The notes: generated by a model not told the origin, from the sequence alone. 64,000 bases of DNA from Pseudomonadota bacterium (GCA_039818985.1 JBCBSU010000002.1:372001-436000), one strand, 5' to 3'. Shown: positions 19,225 to 29,217, numbered from the stretch's first letter. Numbers and translations: made by a program.

Positions 19225-20397
19225 TTATCGCAGGCCCATGGCACTTTGCCCTTCATCGTCTCTGGGCATGGCGACAGCTTGGGCGCTCGCCTTGGCAGCG
19301 GCCTTTGCCGAATAGAGTGCATTATCCGCCGTGTCGAACAGCTGTTCCGGGTTATCGCCATCGCGCGGCCATTGGGCAACGCCGATACTGGCACCGATGG
19401 CAAGATTGAGATCCGCAATGCGAAATGGAGCCGCGAGCGCCGCCAGCATATGCGTACCGACAGCATCGGGGGCGATATCCGATTCATGCGGGATAAGTAC
19501 GGCAAATTCATCGCCGCCCATCCGCACCACCCTGGCCTTATCCCCGGCCGCTGCGCGCAGGCGCTGCCCCACGGCCTGCAACACCATATCGCCAATGCCA
19601 TGGCCATGACAGTCATTGATCGGCTTGAAGCCATCAAGGTCGAGCAGCGCGATCGAAAAAGGCCGCACCCTGTCGCGGTGCGGCGCCATCGCTACTTCCA
19701 GGCTTTCATCGAGACCGCGCCGATTGAGCAGCCCGGTAAGCGGATCGGTGACCGCAAGATCGTGCAGCTGCTTCTGAAGCAGCAACAGATCAACCAGCTG
19801 GTGATGCTGTTCCAATATCATGCGCAGCAAAAAGGCGCTGGCGACAAGCATGCTGATCCCGGCTGCAATATCCACGGGCTGGCCGGAGAAGAACAGCAGA
19901 AAGCTGATCGGCACCAGCCCGATTGCGGCGTTGCTTATCGCCGCCGCACGCATGTTCGACATGCAGAAGGTGGTGCCAAGCGAGCCCATGGCCATGATCA
20001 GCGGATAATGGCTTTTCATCTCCGCCGGCGCCGACAGCCAGCTGAACACACACCATATCGAACACAGCAGTGCGACAATACAGCAGCCAATGCCCGCCTC
20101 GCGCACCAGCCGCCGTGAATTTTTTGGGTGCAGCCGTTTTTTGCGCGCCATGGTCAGCGACAGAAAGCCGAGGATGAATGCCGCGCCGATAATTGTCGGC
20201 AGGATAATCCGGATAAACAGCCCGCTATCGGGGCTGCCGCCATAAATTGCTGCGGGGACACCGCAGAACAGGGCAAGGTGCAGCCAGCGGCAATGATAGA
20301 TGATGCGCCTGGCCTGGATGATCGCCAAATCGTCCGCCACCAATTCGGGGATGGCAGGAAAAAACTTGCGCTGCAATATTTGGGCGACCCGCTGCAT
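19225..20397 (-). CDS. Membrane-bound diguanylate cyclase (GGDEF)
   Basis: Diguanylate cyclases make cyclic di-GMP, which favours sessile growth. The 390-residue protein has six predicted membrane segments in the first 215 residues with no recognisable extracytoplasmic sensor, a short coiled linker (LLLQKQLHDLAVTDPLTGLLNRRGL), and a complete GGDEF domain with DLDGFKPINDCHGHGIGD and the active-site MGGDEFAVLI. The RxxD inhibitory site expected five residues before GGDEF is absent, so product inhibition is unlikely. No EAL domain is present. It is a single gene between fnrL and the lipoxygenase gene. Confidence 0.93.
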   Translation of the reverse strand: MQRVAQILQRKFFPAIPELVADDLAIIQARRIIYHCRWLHLALFCGVPAAIYGGSPDSGLFIRIILPTIIGAAFILGFLSLTMARKKRLHPKNSRRLVREAGIGCCIVALLCSIWCVFSWLSAPAEMKSHYPLIMAMGSLGTTFCMSNMRAAAISNAAIGLVPISFLLFFSGQPVDIAAGISMLVASAFLLRMILEQHHQLVDLLLLQKQLHDLAVTDPLTGLLNRRGLDESLEVAMAPHRDRVRPFSIALLDLDGFKPINDCHGHGIGDMVLQAVGQRLRAAAGDKARVVRMGGDEFAVLIPHESDIAPDAVGTHMLAALAAPFRIADLNLAIGASIGVAQWPRDGDNPEQLFDTADNALYSAKAAAKASAQAVAMPRDDEGQSAMGLR

Positions 20398-20583
20398 ATG
20401 TTTGGCGATAAATCACCAAGGTAAATGCTAGTTTAACATTATAGAAAATATCGCCATAATGGAGTAAAAATTACTGTGCCTTGAAAGTAATTGTTATTGC
20501 GCTATTGACGCGACGTTAAGGATATATACCGATAGTGCGGCCATCACCCTGTTACTTGCTCTATTCAACAAGGATGGCCGATC

Positions 20584-22557
20584 ATGTTCCAGTCTGCACA
20601 AATTCTCGCCACTGCCAGCGCCGGTCGTGCTGCCAGACACCCGACATTGCCGCAAAATGACACACCCGCCGAACAGGCGAAACGGGCGGAACAGATCGCC
20701 GCTGCCAGCGCCAAATATGTGTGGGACGACAATGTCCCCACACTTGAAGGCGTACCGCTGGCCCAGTCGGTGGACGCCAATGAGACCCCGACACTCGAAT
20801 GGTTCGCCATCCTTATCGGCGTCGGCATCAAGATCGTGCGCAACCAGATTGCGGTCAACCTGTCGCACCGCGAGGACCCGGACCTGGCCGACACAGTCAC
20901 CGCCACCGCAGCCGAGGACAGCCAGGTCTCGGAGCAGCTTGACGCTATAGAGGCAACGCTGAATCGCGTGGTTGCACAGCATGGCAAGAAACGCGATGCG
21001 TCCGCCGATATTGCCGAGGCAGTGGGCGATGCCGCCGCTGCCAGCGCCGAATATGATGACCATCTGGCGCAACTGAAAGGCCATTTCGAAGCACTGTGCC
21101 AGCTGGTCATGAGAACCGGCGATGTCAGTCCGCCAACCCCGTCGCTCGACAATTACCGCGCCCTGTTCGATACCCTGCCGGTGCCCGGCTTTGCCTATCA
21201 ATTCATGGCGGACGAAGCCTTTGCCCGGATGCGCGTTGCCGGCCCCAATTCGGTACTCATCAAAGGCATCTCGGTGCTGCCCGAGAATTTCCCCGTCACC
21301 GCCGACCAATATGCTGCCGTGGTCAATGGCGACACGCTCGAGACGGCGCTGGCCGATGGCCGGGTCTATCTCAGCGACTATGCCGAACTCAGCGTGCTGA
21401 AGGAAGGCGAATGGGACGGTCTGCCCAAATATATCACCCAGCCTATGGCGCTGTTCGCGGTACCGCCGGGCGGTGCATCATTGGTGCCGGTGGCTATTCA
21501 GTGCGATCAGGACAGCGGCAGCAATCCCATATTCACCCCTTCGCCGCGGGCCGAGGACAGCTGGGGCTGGGAAATGGCCAAGCTGGTGGTTCAAGTCGCC
21601 GACGGCAATTATCACGAACTGTTTGTGCATCTGGCCCGTACCCATCTGGTCACCGAAGCCATCGCCATCGCTACCCATCGCCATCTTGCCAGCGTTCACC
21701 CGATCTGGGCACTGCTGGTGCCGCATTTCGAGGGCACGTTATTCATCAACAATCAGGCGGCAAATTCGCTGATCGCGGGCAATGGTCCGATCGATCATAT
21801 CTTTGCCGGCACAATCGATTCGAGCCAGCAGGCAGCAGTGCAGGACCGATTGGCCTTTGACTTTTACGCCCATATGCCGCCTGCTGAACTGGCCGCGCGC
21901 AATGTCAATGATGCCAAGAAGCTGCCCGACTATCCCTATCGCGATGATGCATTGCTGGTGTGGCAGGCCATCCATGACTGGGCGACGCAATATGTCCGCA
22001 TCTATTATGCCGATGACGCTGCGGTCACCGGCGATACCGAGCTGACGGCATGGACCAATACGCTCATCAGCGAGGGCAAGATCAAAGGTTTCAAGCCGAT
22101 CACCAGCCGCGCCCAGCTTGCCGATGTCTGCGCCATGATCATCTTCACCGCCAGCGCCCAGCATGCCGCAGTCAATTTTCCGCAAAAGGACCTCATGGCC
22201 TTTGGCCCGGCAATCAGCGGTGCTGCCTGGCAGCCGGCTCCGACCGACCAGGCAGGGCATGACAAACCGGACTGGCTGCGCGCGATGCTGCCGCTGCCAT
22301 TGGCGATGGAACAGCTGAATGTACTAACGCTGCTCGGTTCGGTGCATTATCGGCCATTGGGGGATTATCGCAGTAACCACCTGCCCTATCCGCAATGGTT
22401 CCGCGATCCGCAGATTATCGGCGCCGGGGCCGCGTTGCCACGCTTCAAAGCCGCGCTGAAACAGGTGGAGAAGCAGATCGTTGCGCGCAATCAGCAGCGC
22501 AAATATCCCTATCCCTATCTCCAGCCGAGCCTGATACCGACCAGCACCAATATCTAG
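20584..22557 (+). CDS. lox: Bacterial lipoxygenase
   Basis: Lipoxygenases insert molecular oxygen into polyunsaturated fatty acids to give hydroperoxides. The 657-residue protein carries the non-heme iron ligands in the normal order: His349 and His354 in HLARTHLVTEAIAIATHRHL, His527 and Asn531 in SAQHAAVNFPQ, and a C-terminal isoleucine (Ile657), whose carboxylate binds iron in this family. The motif order, length and terminal Ile make the call secure. No N-terminal PLAT domain and no clear signal peptide are seen. AAGGA stands before the ATG. The AT-rich 186 bases upstream separate it from the diguanylate cyclase gene and probably hold both promoters. Substrate and positional specificity cannot be read from the sequence. 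Confidence 0.93.
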   Translation: MFQSAQILATASAGRAARHPTLPQNDTPAEQAKRAEQIAAASAKYVWDDNVPTLEGVPLAQSVDANETPTLEWFAILIGVGIKIVRNQIAVNLSHREDPDLADTVTATAAEDSQVSEQLDAIEATLNRVVAQHGKKRDASADIAEAVGDAAAASAEYDDHLAQLKGHFEALCQLVMRTGDVSPPTPSLDNYRALFDTLPVPGFAYQFMADEAFARMRVAGPNSVLIKGISVLPENFPVTADQYAAVVNGDTLETALADGRVYLSDYAELSVLKEGEWDGLPKYITQPMALFAVPPGGASLVPVAIQCDQDSGSNPIFTPSPRAEDSWGWEMAKLVVQVADGNYHELFVHLARTHLVTEAIAIATHRHLASVHPIWALLVPHFEGTLFINNQAANSLIAGNGPIDHIFAGTIDSSQQAAVQDRLAFDFYAHMPPAELAARNVNDAKKLPDYPYRDDALLVWQAIHDWATQYVRIYYADDAAVTGDTELTAWTNTLISEGKIKGFKPITSRAQLADVCAMIIFTASAQHAAVNFPQKDLMAFGPAISGAAWQPAPTDQAGHDKPDWLRAMLPLPLAMEQLNVLTLLGSVHYRPLGDYRSNHLPYPQWFRDPQIIGAGAALPRFKAALKQVEKQIVARNQQRKYPYPYLQPSLIPTSTNI

Positions 22558-22587
22558 AACTTCCCGACGCGCACAGGCCGGGGCTGC

Positions 22588-23523
22588 TCAGCCAAGCAGC
22601 TGCCGTGCCTGTTCGCAATCGCGTGCCATCTGCGCCATCAGCGCATCGAGATCATCGAATTTCGCCTCGGCCCGCAGATAGTGATGCAGCGCCACCTCGA
22701 TCGTCTGGCCGTAAAGGTCTTCATCAAAGTCGAAGAAATACGGCTCGAGCAGCTCTTTGGGCGGATCGAATTGCGGCCTGATACCGAGATTGGCGGCCCC
22801 TTTGAGGACACGGCCATCGGATAGCCGGCCGGTCACGGCATAGACGCCATATTTCGGCCGCAGATAATGGCCGAGATCGAGATTGGCAGTGGGATAGCCG
22901 AGCTTGCGCCCGTTTTTGTCGCCATGCTGCACTTCGGCCTGAACCGCAAAGGGCCGGGACATCAGCCGCGCCGCCTCTTGCGGATCACCTGCTTGCAGCG
23001 CCTCGCGGATGCGGCTCGAGGAAATCACCTCGCCATCTTTAACCGGCGACACCGCGCGCGCCTCCAGCCCATGCGCTGCGCCATGATCGCGCAAAATGGC
23101 GATATTGCCCTTTGCTCCCTTGCCGAAGCTGAAATCCTCACCGGTAACCACACCATGGGCACCAAAGCGCTCGATCAGCAGCGCGGTGATAAAATCCTCG
23201 GCGCTGGTGCCGGCCAGTTCCCTGCCGAAGCTGAACACCAGCATCGCATCGGCCCCGGCTGCGAGAAACAGCCGCTCACGCTGATCGAGTGTCGTCAGCC
23301 GGAAGGGCGGCGCGTCAGGGCGGAAAAAGCGCACCGGATGCGGATCGAAGGTGGCGATAATGGCGGGGCGACCCGAAGCCTTTGCCCATCGGATGGCCTC
23401 GCCTGCCACCGCCTGGTGCCCGGTATGAAAGCCATCGAAATTGCCCAGCGCGATCATCGCGCCACGCAAAGCATCAGGCACCGGCTGGTTGCCGTCCAGT
23501 CTGGTCGCGCTGGCAGTGATCAT
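22588..23523 (-). CDS. ribF: Bifunctional riboflavin kinase/FAD synthetase
   Basis: RibF phosphorylates riboflavin to FMN and adenylates it to FAD. The N-terminal adenylyltransferase domain shows IALGNFDGFHTGHQAV with the H.GH motif, TFDPHPVRFF and VTGEDFSFGKGAKG. ISSSRIREALQAGDPQEA matches the family signature SSTxIR. The C-terminal kinase domain has RKLGYPTANLDLG with the PTAN motif and PYFFDFDEDLYGQ. The length of 311 residues is normal. It stands alone, apart from the ribDEBH cluster of this window. Confidence 0.96.
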   Translation of the reverse strand: MITASATRLDGNQPVPDALRGAMIALGNFDGFHTGHQAVAGEAIRWAKASGRPAIIATFDPHPVRFFRPDAPPFRLTTLDQRERLFLAAGADAMLVFSFGRELAGTSAEDFITALLIERFGAHGVVTGEDFSFGKGAKGNIAILRDHGAAHGLEARAVSPVKDGEVISSSRIREALQAGDPQEAARLMSRPFAVQAEVQHGDKNGRKLGYPTANLDLGHYLRPKYGVYAVTGRLSDGRVLKGAANLGIRPQFDPPKELLEPYFFDFDEDLYGQTIEVALHHYLRAEAKFDDLDALMAQMARDCEQARQLLG

Positions 23524-23602
23524 CGGCTGGAAATATGCCTGTTGGTGGTCATGCCGCTCTCATTGGCGCGATTTGGCGATTTCGGCAACTGGTTTTGCAC
23601 GT

Positions 23603-24118
23603 CTAATCGGTCGCAGATATGCGTTCGAGCGTCACCCAGCTATAGGCCGGGCGGCCATTTTCGGCGCCATGATGTTCGGCGCTGATTTCGCGCCAGATGC
23701 GCAGATCGAAATCATCGATACGGGTATCGCCCGCGCTTTCGGCATGCACATGGGTGATCTCGATGCGGTCAGCCAGCGGCTCGAACAGGCGATAGATTTG
23801 CGCGCCACCGATAACGGCTATCGCCTCGGCCTCAGCCGCTAGGTGCATCGCCTGTTCAATGCTGGTTGCAACCTCGGCGCCTTCAGCATGCCAGCCGGTA
23901 TTGCGGGTCAACACGATATGTCGACGCCCAGGCAGTAGCCCGGGCAGCGAGTCAAAAGTCTTGCGTCCCATAACCATCGGCTTGCCCATGGTGAGCCGTT
24001 TGAAGCGTTTGAGATCCTCGGGAAGATGCCAAGGCAAGGCGCCGTCACGCCCGATCACGCCATTTTCGGCGCGAGCAAGGACCATCGTGATGGTCGGGTG
24101 TACTGGGCTTGCGTTCAT
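23603..24118 (-). CDS. folA: Dihydrofolate reductase
   Basis: FolA reduces dihydrofolate to tetrahydrofolate with NADPH. The 171-residue protein has the usual order ITMVLARAENGVIGRDGALPWHLPEDLKRFK, then MGRKTFDSLPGLLPGRRHIVLTR, VIGGAQIY and the C-terminal beta strands. Asp/Glu of the active site lies in LPEDLKRF. The start at 24118 overlaps the purK stop in ATGA; a longer open frame upstream lies within purK and is ignored. Confidence 0.96.
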   Translation of the reverse strand: MNASPVHPTITMVLARAENGVIGRDGALPWHLPEDLKRFKRLTMGKPMVMGRKTFDSLPGLLPGRRHIVLTRNTGWHAEGAEVATSIEQAMHLAAEAEAIAVIGGAQIYRLFEPLADRIEITHVHAESAGDTRIDDFDLRIWREISAEHHGAENGRPAYSWVTLERISATD

Positions 24119-25233
24119 TTGGCGTATGGCAATAATTGCGTGACGTGGCCCATTTTGCGGCCGGGGCGAGGTTCGCGCTTGCCATAGAGATGCAGATGGC
24201 TGCCGCTGTCGGACAGGTGATCGCGCCACTGGCCGACTTCTTCGCCTATCAGATTGTGCATCTGCGCCCCGCCTTCGATCAGCCGGGTATCGCCCAGCGG
24301 CAGGCCGCAAATCGCCCGGATATGGTTTTCGAACTGGCTCGTCGCCGCGCCCTCGATGGTCCAGTGGCCGCTATTGTGCACCCGCGGTGCCATTTCGTTG
24401 AACACCGGGCCTTCTTTGGTGGCGAAAAACTCGATCGCCAACACTCCAACATAATCGAGCTCGGTTGCAACCTTGCGCGCCAGTGCCCGGGCGGCAGGGA
24501 TATGGGTGGCAATGCTTTCCGGTGCAGGCACATTTGAGCAGCGCAATATGCCGTCCTCATGCACATTGTGCGGCGCGTCCCAGAAGCGAATGGCGCCATC
24601 GCGACCACGCACCAGCAGGATCGAAAATTCCGCCTCGAAATCGACAAAGCCCTCGGCCAGCGCCTGCTGGCCACCCAGCGCCTGCCATATGCCGTCGAGA
24701 TCGTCGCGGCTGTGCAGCCGCACCTGGCCCTTGCCGTCATAACCCATGCGATCGCTCTTGATGATCGCCGGCACACCGCTGCTGTCTATCGCATCGGCCA
24801 GTTCACCCTCGCCGCGCACCGGCGCAAATGGCGCGGTCAGGCCGCCCAGCGCCGCAACAAAGGTTTTCTCCGCCAGCCGGCTCTGGCCCACTTCGAGCGG
24901 TCGCACACCGGGAAAAAGGTCGACATCCGGATCGAGCGCCGCGAGCGGATCGGCGGGCAGATTTTCCCATTCATAGGTGACGACGTCGCAGGCTGCGGCA
25001 AAGGCGGCAATGGCGCCGGCATCGTCATAGTCACCCTCGGTAAAATGCGCCGCAACCTGCCCCGCCGGGCCCAGCGGCTCGCGGCCATAGACATGGCAGG
25101 GATAACCAAGCTGCGCCGCAGCCAGCACCAGCATCCGCCCGAGCTGGCCGCAGCCGATAATGCCGATGGTGCGCCCCGGCGGCAGCGGCGTCAGACAGGT
25201 CTCGCCCTGGGCAGCGGGCTGTGCCTCGCTCAT
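24115..25233 (-). CDS. purK: N5-carboxyaminoimidazole ribonucleotide synthase
   Basis: PurK uses ATP and bicarbonate to convert AIR to N5-CAIR in purine synthesis. The 372-residue protein is an ATP-grasp enzyme with [22 protein letters not shown] at the N-terminus, [30 protein letters not shown], and [30 protein letters not shown], all family hallmarks. It overlaps purE and folA by 4 bases each. Confidence 0.97.
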   Translation of the reverse strand: MSEAQPAAQGETCLTPLPPGRTIGIIGCGQLGRMLVLAAAQLGYPCHVYGREPLGPAGQVAAHFTEGDYDDAGAIAAFAAACDVVTYEWENLPADPLAALDPDVDLFPGVRPLEVGQSRLAEKTFVAALGGLTAPFAPVRGEGELADAIDSSGVPAIIKSDRMGYDGKGQVRLHSRDDLDGIWQALGGQQALAEGFVDFEAEFSILLVRGRDGAIRFWDAPHNVHEDGILRCSNVPAPESIATHIPAARALARKVATELDYVGVLAIEFFATKEGPVFNEMAPRVHNSGHWTIEGAATSQFENHIRAICGLPLGDTRLIEGGAQMHNLIGEEVGQWRDHLSDSGSHLHLYGKREPRPGRKMGHVTQLLPYAK

Positions 25234-25721
25234 TCGGGATGCTCCGCCACCGCATCGCTCTGCTGCGCGCGCCAGGCATCGAGCCGTTCGGCCAGCGCCG
25301 GATCGTTGACCGCCAATATCGCCGCAGCGAGCAGCGCGGCGTTTTTCGCCCCGGCCTCGCCAATGGCCAGCGTGCCCACCGGAATGCCGCCGGGCATTTG
25401 CGCGATCGACAACAGGCTGTCCATGCCATTCAGCGCTTTCGATTGTATCGGCACCCCCAGCACCGGCAGCCGGGTCATGCTGGCAACCATGCCGGGCAGA
25501 TGCGCCGCGCCACCGGCTCCGGCGATAATCACCTTATACCCGGCATCGACCGCACCACTGGCGAAATCAACCAGCCGCCCCGGGGTGCGGTGCGCCGAGA
25601 CAATATGGCAGTCATGCGAAACATGGAGCGCCTCAAGGCATTTTGAGGCGGCCAGCATGGTGCCCCAGTCGCTCTGGCTGCCCATGATGACGGCCACATC
25701 CTTGATTTTAGCCTGGGACAT
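25230..25721 (-). CDS. purE: N5-carboxyaminoimidazole ribonucleotide mutase
   Basis: PurE moves the carboxylate of N5-CAIR to give CAIR. The 163-residue protein shows [24 protein letters not shown] with the catalytic His, [19 protein letters not shown] and the [10 protein letters not shown] segment, all typical for class I PurE. It heads the purE-purK-folA operon; the stop overlaps purK. Confidence 0.97.
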   Translation of the reverse strand: MSQAKIKDVAVIMGSQSDWGTMLAASKCLEALHVSHDCHIVSAHRTPGRLVDFASGAVDAGYKVIIAGAGGAAHLPGMVASMTRLPVLGVPIQSKALNGMDSLLSIAQMPGGIPVGTLAIGEAGAKNAALLAAAILAVNDPALAERLDAWRAQQSDAVAEHPE

Positions 25722-25893
25722 AATGCCTCCCGATTGCGATGCAGCATGGCTGCATGGGAAGCGCCTTGCCTTAATTGGTTATGCGCATGCTGGCAATGGC
25801 TGCCGGACATGGCGGTTGCAGGAAATGCTCTCCGCCTTCATCCAGCCAGCATCCATAGTGCAATCGCCGGACTGAACAGCCCCTGCGCGCTAC

Positions 25894-26580
25894 TCAGCGT
25901 TCGGAAAGATAATAGCGGTCGCGGGCATTCAGATCGTCGTCGAGATCATAGACGATGGGCTGGCCGGTCGGGATTTCCAGTCCGGTAATATCGGCATCGG
26001 AAATGCCCGAAAGATGCTTGACCAGTGCCCGCAGCGAATTGCCATGGGCGGAGATCAGCACCCGCTTGCCGGCCTTCAGATCGGGCGCGATGCGCGCCTG
26101 CCAATAGGGCAAAACCCGCTCGATCGTGTCCTTCAGACTCTCCGATGCCGGCACCGTGATCCCGGCATAGCGCCGGTCGGCCGACAGGTCATAGGCCGAT
26201 CCGGTTTCCATCGGCGGCGGCGGCGTATCAAAGCTGCGGCGCCAGATATGCACCTGTTCATCGCCATGCCTGTCGCGGGTCTCCTGCTTGTCGAGACCGG
26301 TCAGACCACCATAATGCCGCTCGTTCAGACGGTAATCCTTCTCGACCGGCAGCCATAGCCGCTGCATTTCCTCGAGCGCCAGATTGAGCGTCTTGATCGC
26401 CCGTGTCTGCAGCGACGTGAAGCACTGGTCAAAATCCACCCCTTTTTCCCGCATCAATATACCGGCGGCGCGCGCCTCGGCGGCACCTTTTTCTGTGACA
26501 TCGACATCCCACCAGCCGGTGAAGCGATTCTCCAGATTCCATTGCGACTGGCCATGGCGAATAAGGACGAGCTGGGGCAC
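25894..26580 (-). CDS. gpmA: 2,3-bisphosphoglycerate-dependent phosphoglycerate mutase
   Basis: GpmA interconverts 3- and 2-phosphoglycerate in the lower part of glycolysis and the ED pathway. The 228-residue protein has LVLIRHGQSQWNLENRFTGWWDVDVTEKG with the phosphohistidine, RLNERHYGGLTGL, and VLISAHGNSLRALVKHL with the second active-site His. The GTG at 26580 is chosen because AGGAGA stands before it and the family begins with (M)PQLVLIRHG; a TTG six codons upstream is in frame but poorer. Confidence 0.95.
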   Translation of the reverse strand: MPQLVLIRHGQSQWNLENRFTGWWDVDVTEKGAAEARAAGILMREKGVDFDQCFTSLQTRAIKTLNLALEEMQRLWLPVEKDYRLNERHYGGLTGLDKQETRDRHGDEQVHIWRRSFDTPPPPMETGSAYDLSADRRYAGITVPASESLKDTIERVLPYWQARIAPDLKAGKRVLISAHGNSLRALVKHLSGISDADITGLEIPTGQPIVYDLDDDLNARDRYYLSER

Positions 26581-26664
26581 GGAAATGTCTCCTGACAAGA
26601 TGGCGATATCCCCCCACCCCTAGCCATGCACTGCGAAAAGGTCACCCCCTTGGAGGCGCAAAAT

Positions 26665-27465
26665 TCATGCCTTGCCTATTCCCCGTACTCCCGGTGCCGG
26701 CGGGTCGTGTGGCGGGCCGGCAAAGCATTGCGCCATGGCCATCCATTCGCGGGCCATATCGCCTTCCACCTGCAGCGCGGTGTCGGCAATATTGCGCGTC
26801 TGGGTTACCACCTGGCAGAATTCGCTCGCCGCACCGCTGATCCGTCCAGCATCGGTGTCACCATAGCGCCAGACCTCGCCCGATTGCGGCGCTGTCAGTT
26901 CGAGTAGCGGCATCGTCTCGGGCACCGGCAGTCCACGATTCCTATAGGTCCAGCCAAAGGTATTCACGCCAAGCACCACAATGTTGCGGATATGGTCGCC
27001 ATCCTGGCGCTCTACACCCAAGGCATCATAAACCGCCTGGGCATGGGCCCAGCTTTCCATCAGCCGCGCCGTGATCGAGGAACGCGCACTCATACTCGGC
27101 CCGGCCCAGGCAACGCGTTGTTTCGGATCGGCAGCAGCAAAATGCGTCGCAAGCTGCGGGTAGAATTCCGCCCATGCCGCAACCAGATCGGGACCGGAAA
27201 GGCCGTTGAGATAGTCCGCCTCAAAGGCGCTCATTCCGCCCTTGGCAACCGCAGACCCGACCTTGGCAAAGAAAGCGCGAAACGCCGCTTCATCGGTGAG
27301 CGACAGATCGGCAGCGATATTCCACACATGCAGATGGCGCAGGATCGCATCCACGCTCCAGCTCTTGAACGCCGTCGGCTGTGCCAGCGCCGCAGCATCG
27401 AGCGACGCCACCAGCGCGTGAATCGCGTCGCATTCGGTTTTGAAATCCTCGGCCTGCTGCATCAT
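26665..27465 (-). CDS. TIGR03084-family protein (mycothiol-dependent isomerase-like fold)
   Basis: The 266-residue protein has the DinB/maleylpyruvate isomerase-like N-terminal fold with a buried metal site: W.V.DILRHLHVWNIAADLSL and later RLMESWAHAQAVYDALG supply the usual His residues. The C-terminal half (PYRNRGLPVPE, GEVWRYGD, ISGAASEFCQVVTQTRN) matches the uncharacterised TIGR03084 family. Function is unknown; mycothiol itself is not made by Alphaproteobacteria. It overlaps the gene before it by 4 bases (ATGA), so the two are translated together. Confidence 0.75.
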   Translation of the reverse strand: MMQQAEDFKTECDAIHALVASLDAAALAQPTAFKSWSVDAILRHLHVWNIAADLSLTDEAAFRAFFAKVGSAVAKGGMSAFEADYLNGLSGPDLVAAWAEFYPQLATHFAAADPKQRVAWAGPSMSARSSITARLMESWAHAQAVYDALGVERQDGDHIRNIVVLGVNTFGWTYRNRGLPVPETMPLLELTAPQSGEVWRYGDTDAGRISGAASEFCQVVTQTRNIADTALQVEGDMAREWMAMAQCFAGPPHDPPAPGVRGIGKA

Positions 27466-28091
27466 CCCTGCCCCTTTTGCTTCCGCTGCTTCTTCAAGAA
27501 CAGCAGCATTACCAGCCGCGCCTCTTCCGGCGTCTTGCCAAAGCCGGGGCCTGCATCATGGAACATCCACGGGCTGAACAGGATCAGCCGGTTGAACCGC
27601 ATCGGCACGGTCATCACCTTTTCCCAGCGTGCCGGCTTGTTGGTATCACGATTGACCACCTGCTCAACCGCAGCGTTGATATCGGTAAACCCTGATTTGG
27701 CGAGCGCTATCGGCGTTGTCGGGATACGCTCCAGTCCGGTCGGCTTGTGACGGAAAAAGCTGGTGCCGCTGCGATCCTGCGCCGCCTCGCTAAGATAGAG
27801 AATGCCCGAATAGTCAGCCGGATCGATATGCACCCCGGTCGCGCCCTTGTCGGCCTTTTGCGTGATGCGGCAATGGCCATGCAGCGTATTTGGATCGCCC
27901 GCCACCGGCACACCGACAAAATGCGACAATTGGTCGTTCAGCGCCGCGACATCGAGCGCGTCATCCGAGGTGATGCCGGGATAATTGCCACGCTTATTGG
28001 CCGGATTATAGGTCAGCCCAAGCGCAGAGCGCCGCGCGGCGTGCGGATCGGCGAGAAAATCATCGATGACGACAAGCGAAGGCAGAGACAT
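27462..28091 (-). CDS. DUF6445-family putative 2-oxoglutarate/Fe(II) oxygenase
   Basis: The 209-residue protein begins VVIDDFLADPHAARRSALGL, a pattern seen in DUF6445 and prolyl-4-hydroxylase-like families. GVHIDPADYSGILYLS supplies an HxD pair and RLILFSPWMFHDAGPGFG a distal His, which together could bind Fe(II); R in EEARLVMLLF could bind the 2-oxoglutarate carboxylate. Substrate is unknown; related proteins are often found near tryptophan halogenase-like genes, but none is visible here. Its stop overlaps the TIGR03084-like gene. Confidence 0.7.
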   Translation of the reverse strand: MSLPSLVVIDDFLADPHAARRSALGLTYNPANKRGNYPGITSDDALDVAALNDQLSHFVGVPVAGDPNTLHGHCRITQKADKGATGVHIDPADYSGILYLSEAAQDRSGTSFFRHKPTGLERIPTTPIALAKSGFTDINAAVEQVVNRDTNKPARWEKVMTVPMRFNRLILFSPWMFHDAGPGFGKTPEEARLVMLLFLKKQRKQKGQG

Positions 28092-28186
28092 GCCGATGCT
28101 CTATCTCTGGCGATACCAAAAGGAAAGGCCGGCATGGGATAGACGCGAACACAGGGCGATGAGCACCACCCTGAACCAGGCCCTCA

Positions 28187-28729
28187 TTATTCGTCGAACA
28201 AATCTCCCTGATCCCCGGGCAGCAGCAGGAACACCACAAAAAGCAGCAGAAAACTGGCCGAACCAAGAGCCAGGGCCGAGGCGGTCGATGCGCGGTGACC
28301 ATTTTCCAGGCACAGCCGGGCATAGGCATAGAAGATGGCGCACCCTGCCAAGCCCATCAGCACCGGCAAAATCGTCCCCAGAACCGGAACGGAAGTGGTG
28401 AAATATGACGGCACAGCCCATAGCAGGCTGTACAGTATCACGCCCGCCAATATGAATGGCAGGCTTTTGAAAAGCGTGTCGAATTTCGTCACTATGGTCA
28501 CAATTATCAACACCGCCAGAAGGATGTTTACCAGCGGAATGAACAAGCCGATAAGGATCAGTATGAGCGCGATGATCTTTCCGCCTATCATGGCGCCAAG
28601 AGACTGCATCAGAAAGAATGGGAAAGCGACAAGGCACGACAAAATCGCCACCCACGCCATGGCGCCGTCATTTCCCGCAGCCGCGCTCCACCATCCATAT
28701 CCATAAATAATGCCCAGAATTGCAGGCAT
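28187..28729 (-). CDS. Polytopic membrane protein of unknown function
   Basis: The 180-residue product has five or six predicted membrane segments and almost no soluble part, ending in LLPGDQGDLFDE. No family was recognised. The ATG at 28729 is chosen because GAGG stands five bases before it; a TTG at 28774 would add 15 charged residues without a clear ribosome binding site. It stands alone between the DUF6445-like gene and tRNA-Ser. Confidence 0.6.
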   Translation of the reverse strand: MPAILGIIYGYGWWSAAAGNDGAMAWVAILSCLVAFPFFLMQSLGAMIGGKIIALILILIGLFIPLVNILLAVLIIVTIVTKFDTLFKSLPFILAGVILYSLLWAVPSYFTTSVPVLGTILPVLMGLAGCAIFYAYARLCLENGHRASTASALALGSASFLLLFVVFLLLPGDQGDLFDE

Positions 28730-28931
28730 CAGGACCTCAAAGCAGCCGCTTTCATCTTCCAATTTTTGCTCCAATAGTATGGATGGGGTTCAGGTCAGGA
28801 TGTCTCCCAATACTTCTTAACTATAAGAAGCAAGTTTTACAGGCTGGTGACGCGATATGCGTATATCAACCGGCGTCGCCATATAATATCCCCCCTTTGG
28901 GATGATCAGCTGGAGCCAGTCTGTAAAGTAA

Positions 28932-29023
28932 TGGCGGACACGGAGGGATTCGAACCCTCGAAGCCCGTTACCAGGCTTGCCTCCTTAGCAGGGAGGTGGT
29001 TTCAGCCGCTCACCCACGTGTCC
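28932..29023 (-). tRNA. tRNA-Ser (GCU)
   Basis: The 92-base gene folds as a class II tRNA. The acceptor stem is GGACACG with CGTGTCC, the discriminator is G and CCA is encoded. The anticodon stem CCTCC/GGAGG holds the loop CTGCTAA with anticodon GCT (28987-28989), which reads AGC and AGU serine codons. A long variable arm and the T arm GAGGGTTCGAATCCCTC follow. Confidence 0.97.
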
Positions 29024-29217
29024 ATACCATGTGCGATGCCGGTGCGGCTTGCATCAGGGCCGGGGCTATAGCCAGCCAGCGCGGCGCGATCAATGGTTTT
29101 GGTAACAATCTTGCCCAGACATAATCCCAAAAAGCGTGGCGCAGATCGCTGATGCACAACCGGCTGATACAGATTGCGACTTGATAGCGCATATGATCTG
29201 CGCTTTTCGATAAGCCT

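Noticed and set aside
28775-29217. An integrative element at tRNA-Ser
   Set aside because: No integrase and no repeat of the tRNA 3' end is visible in the window.
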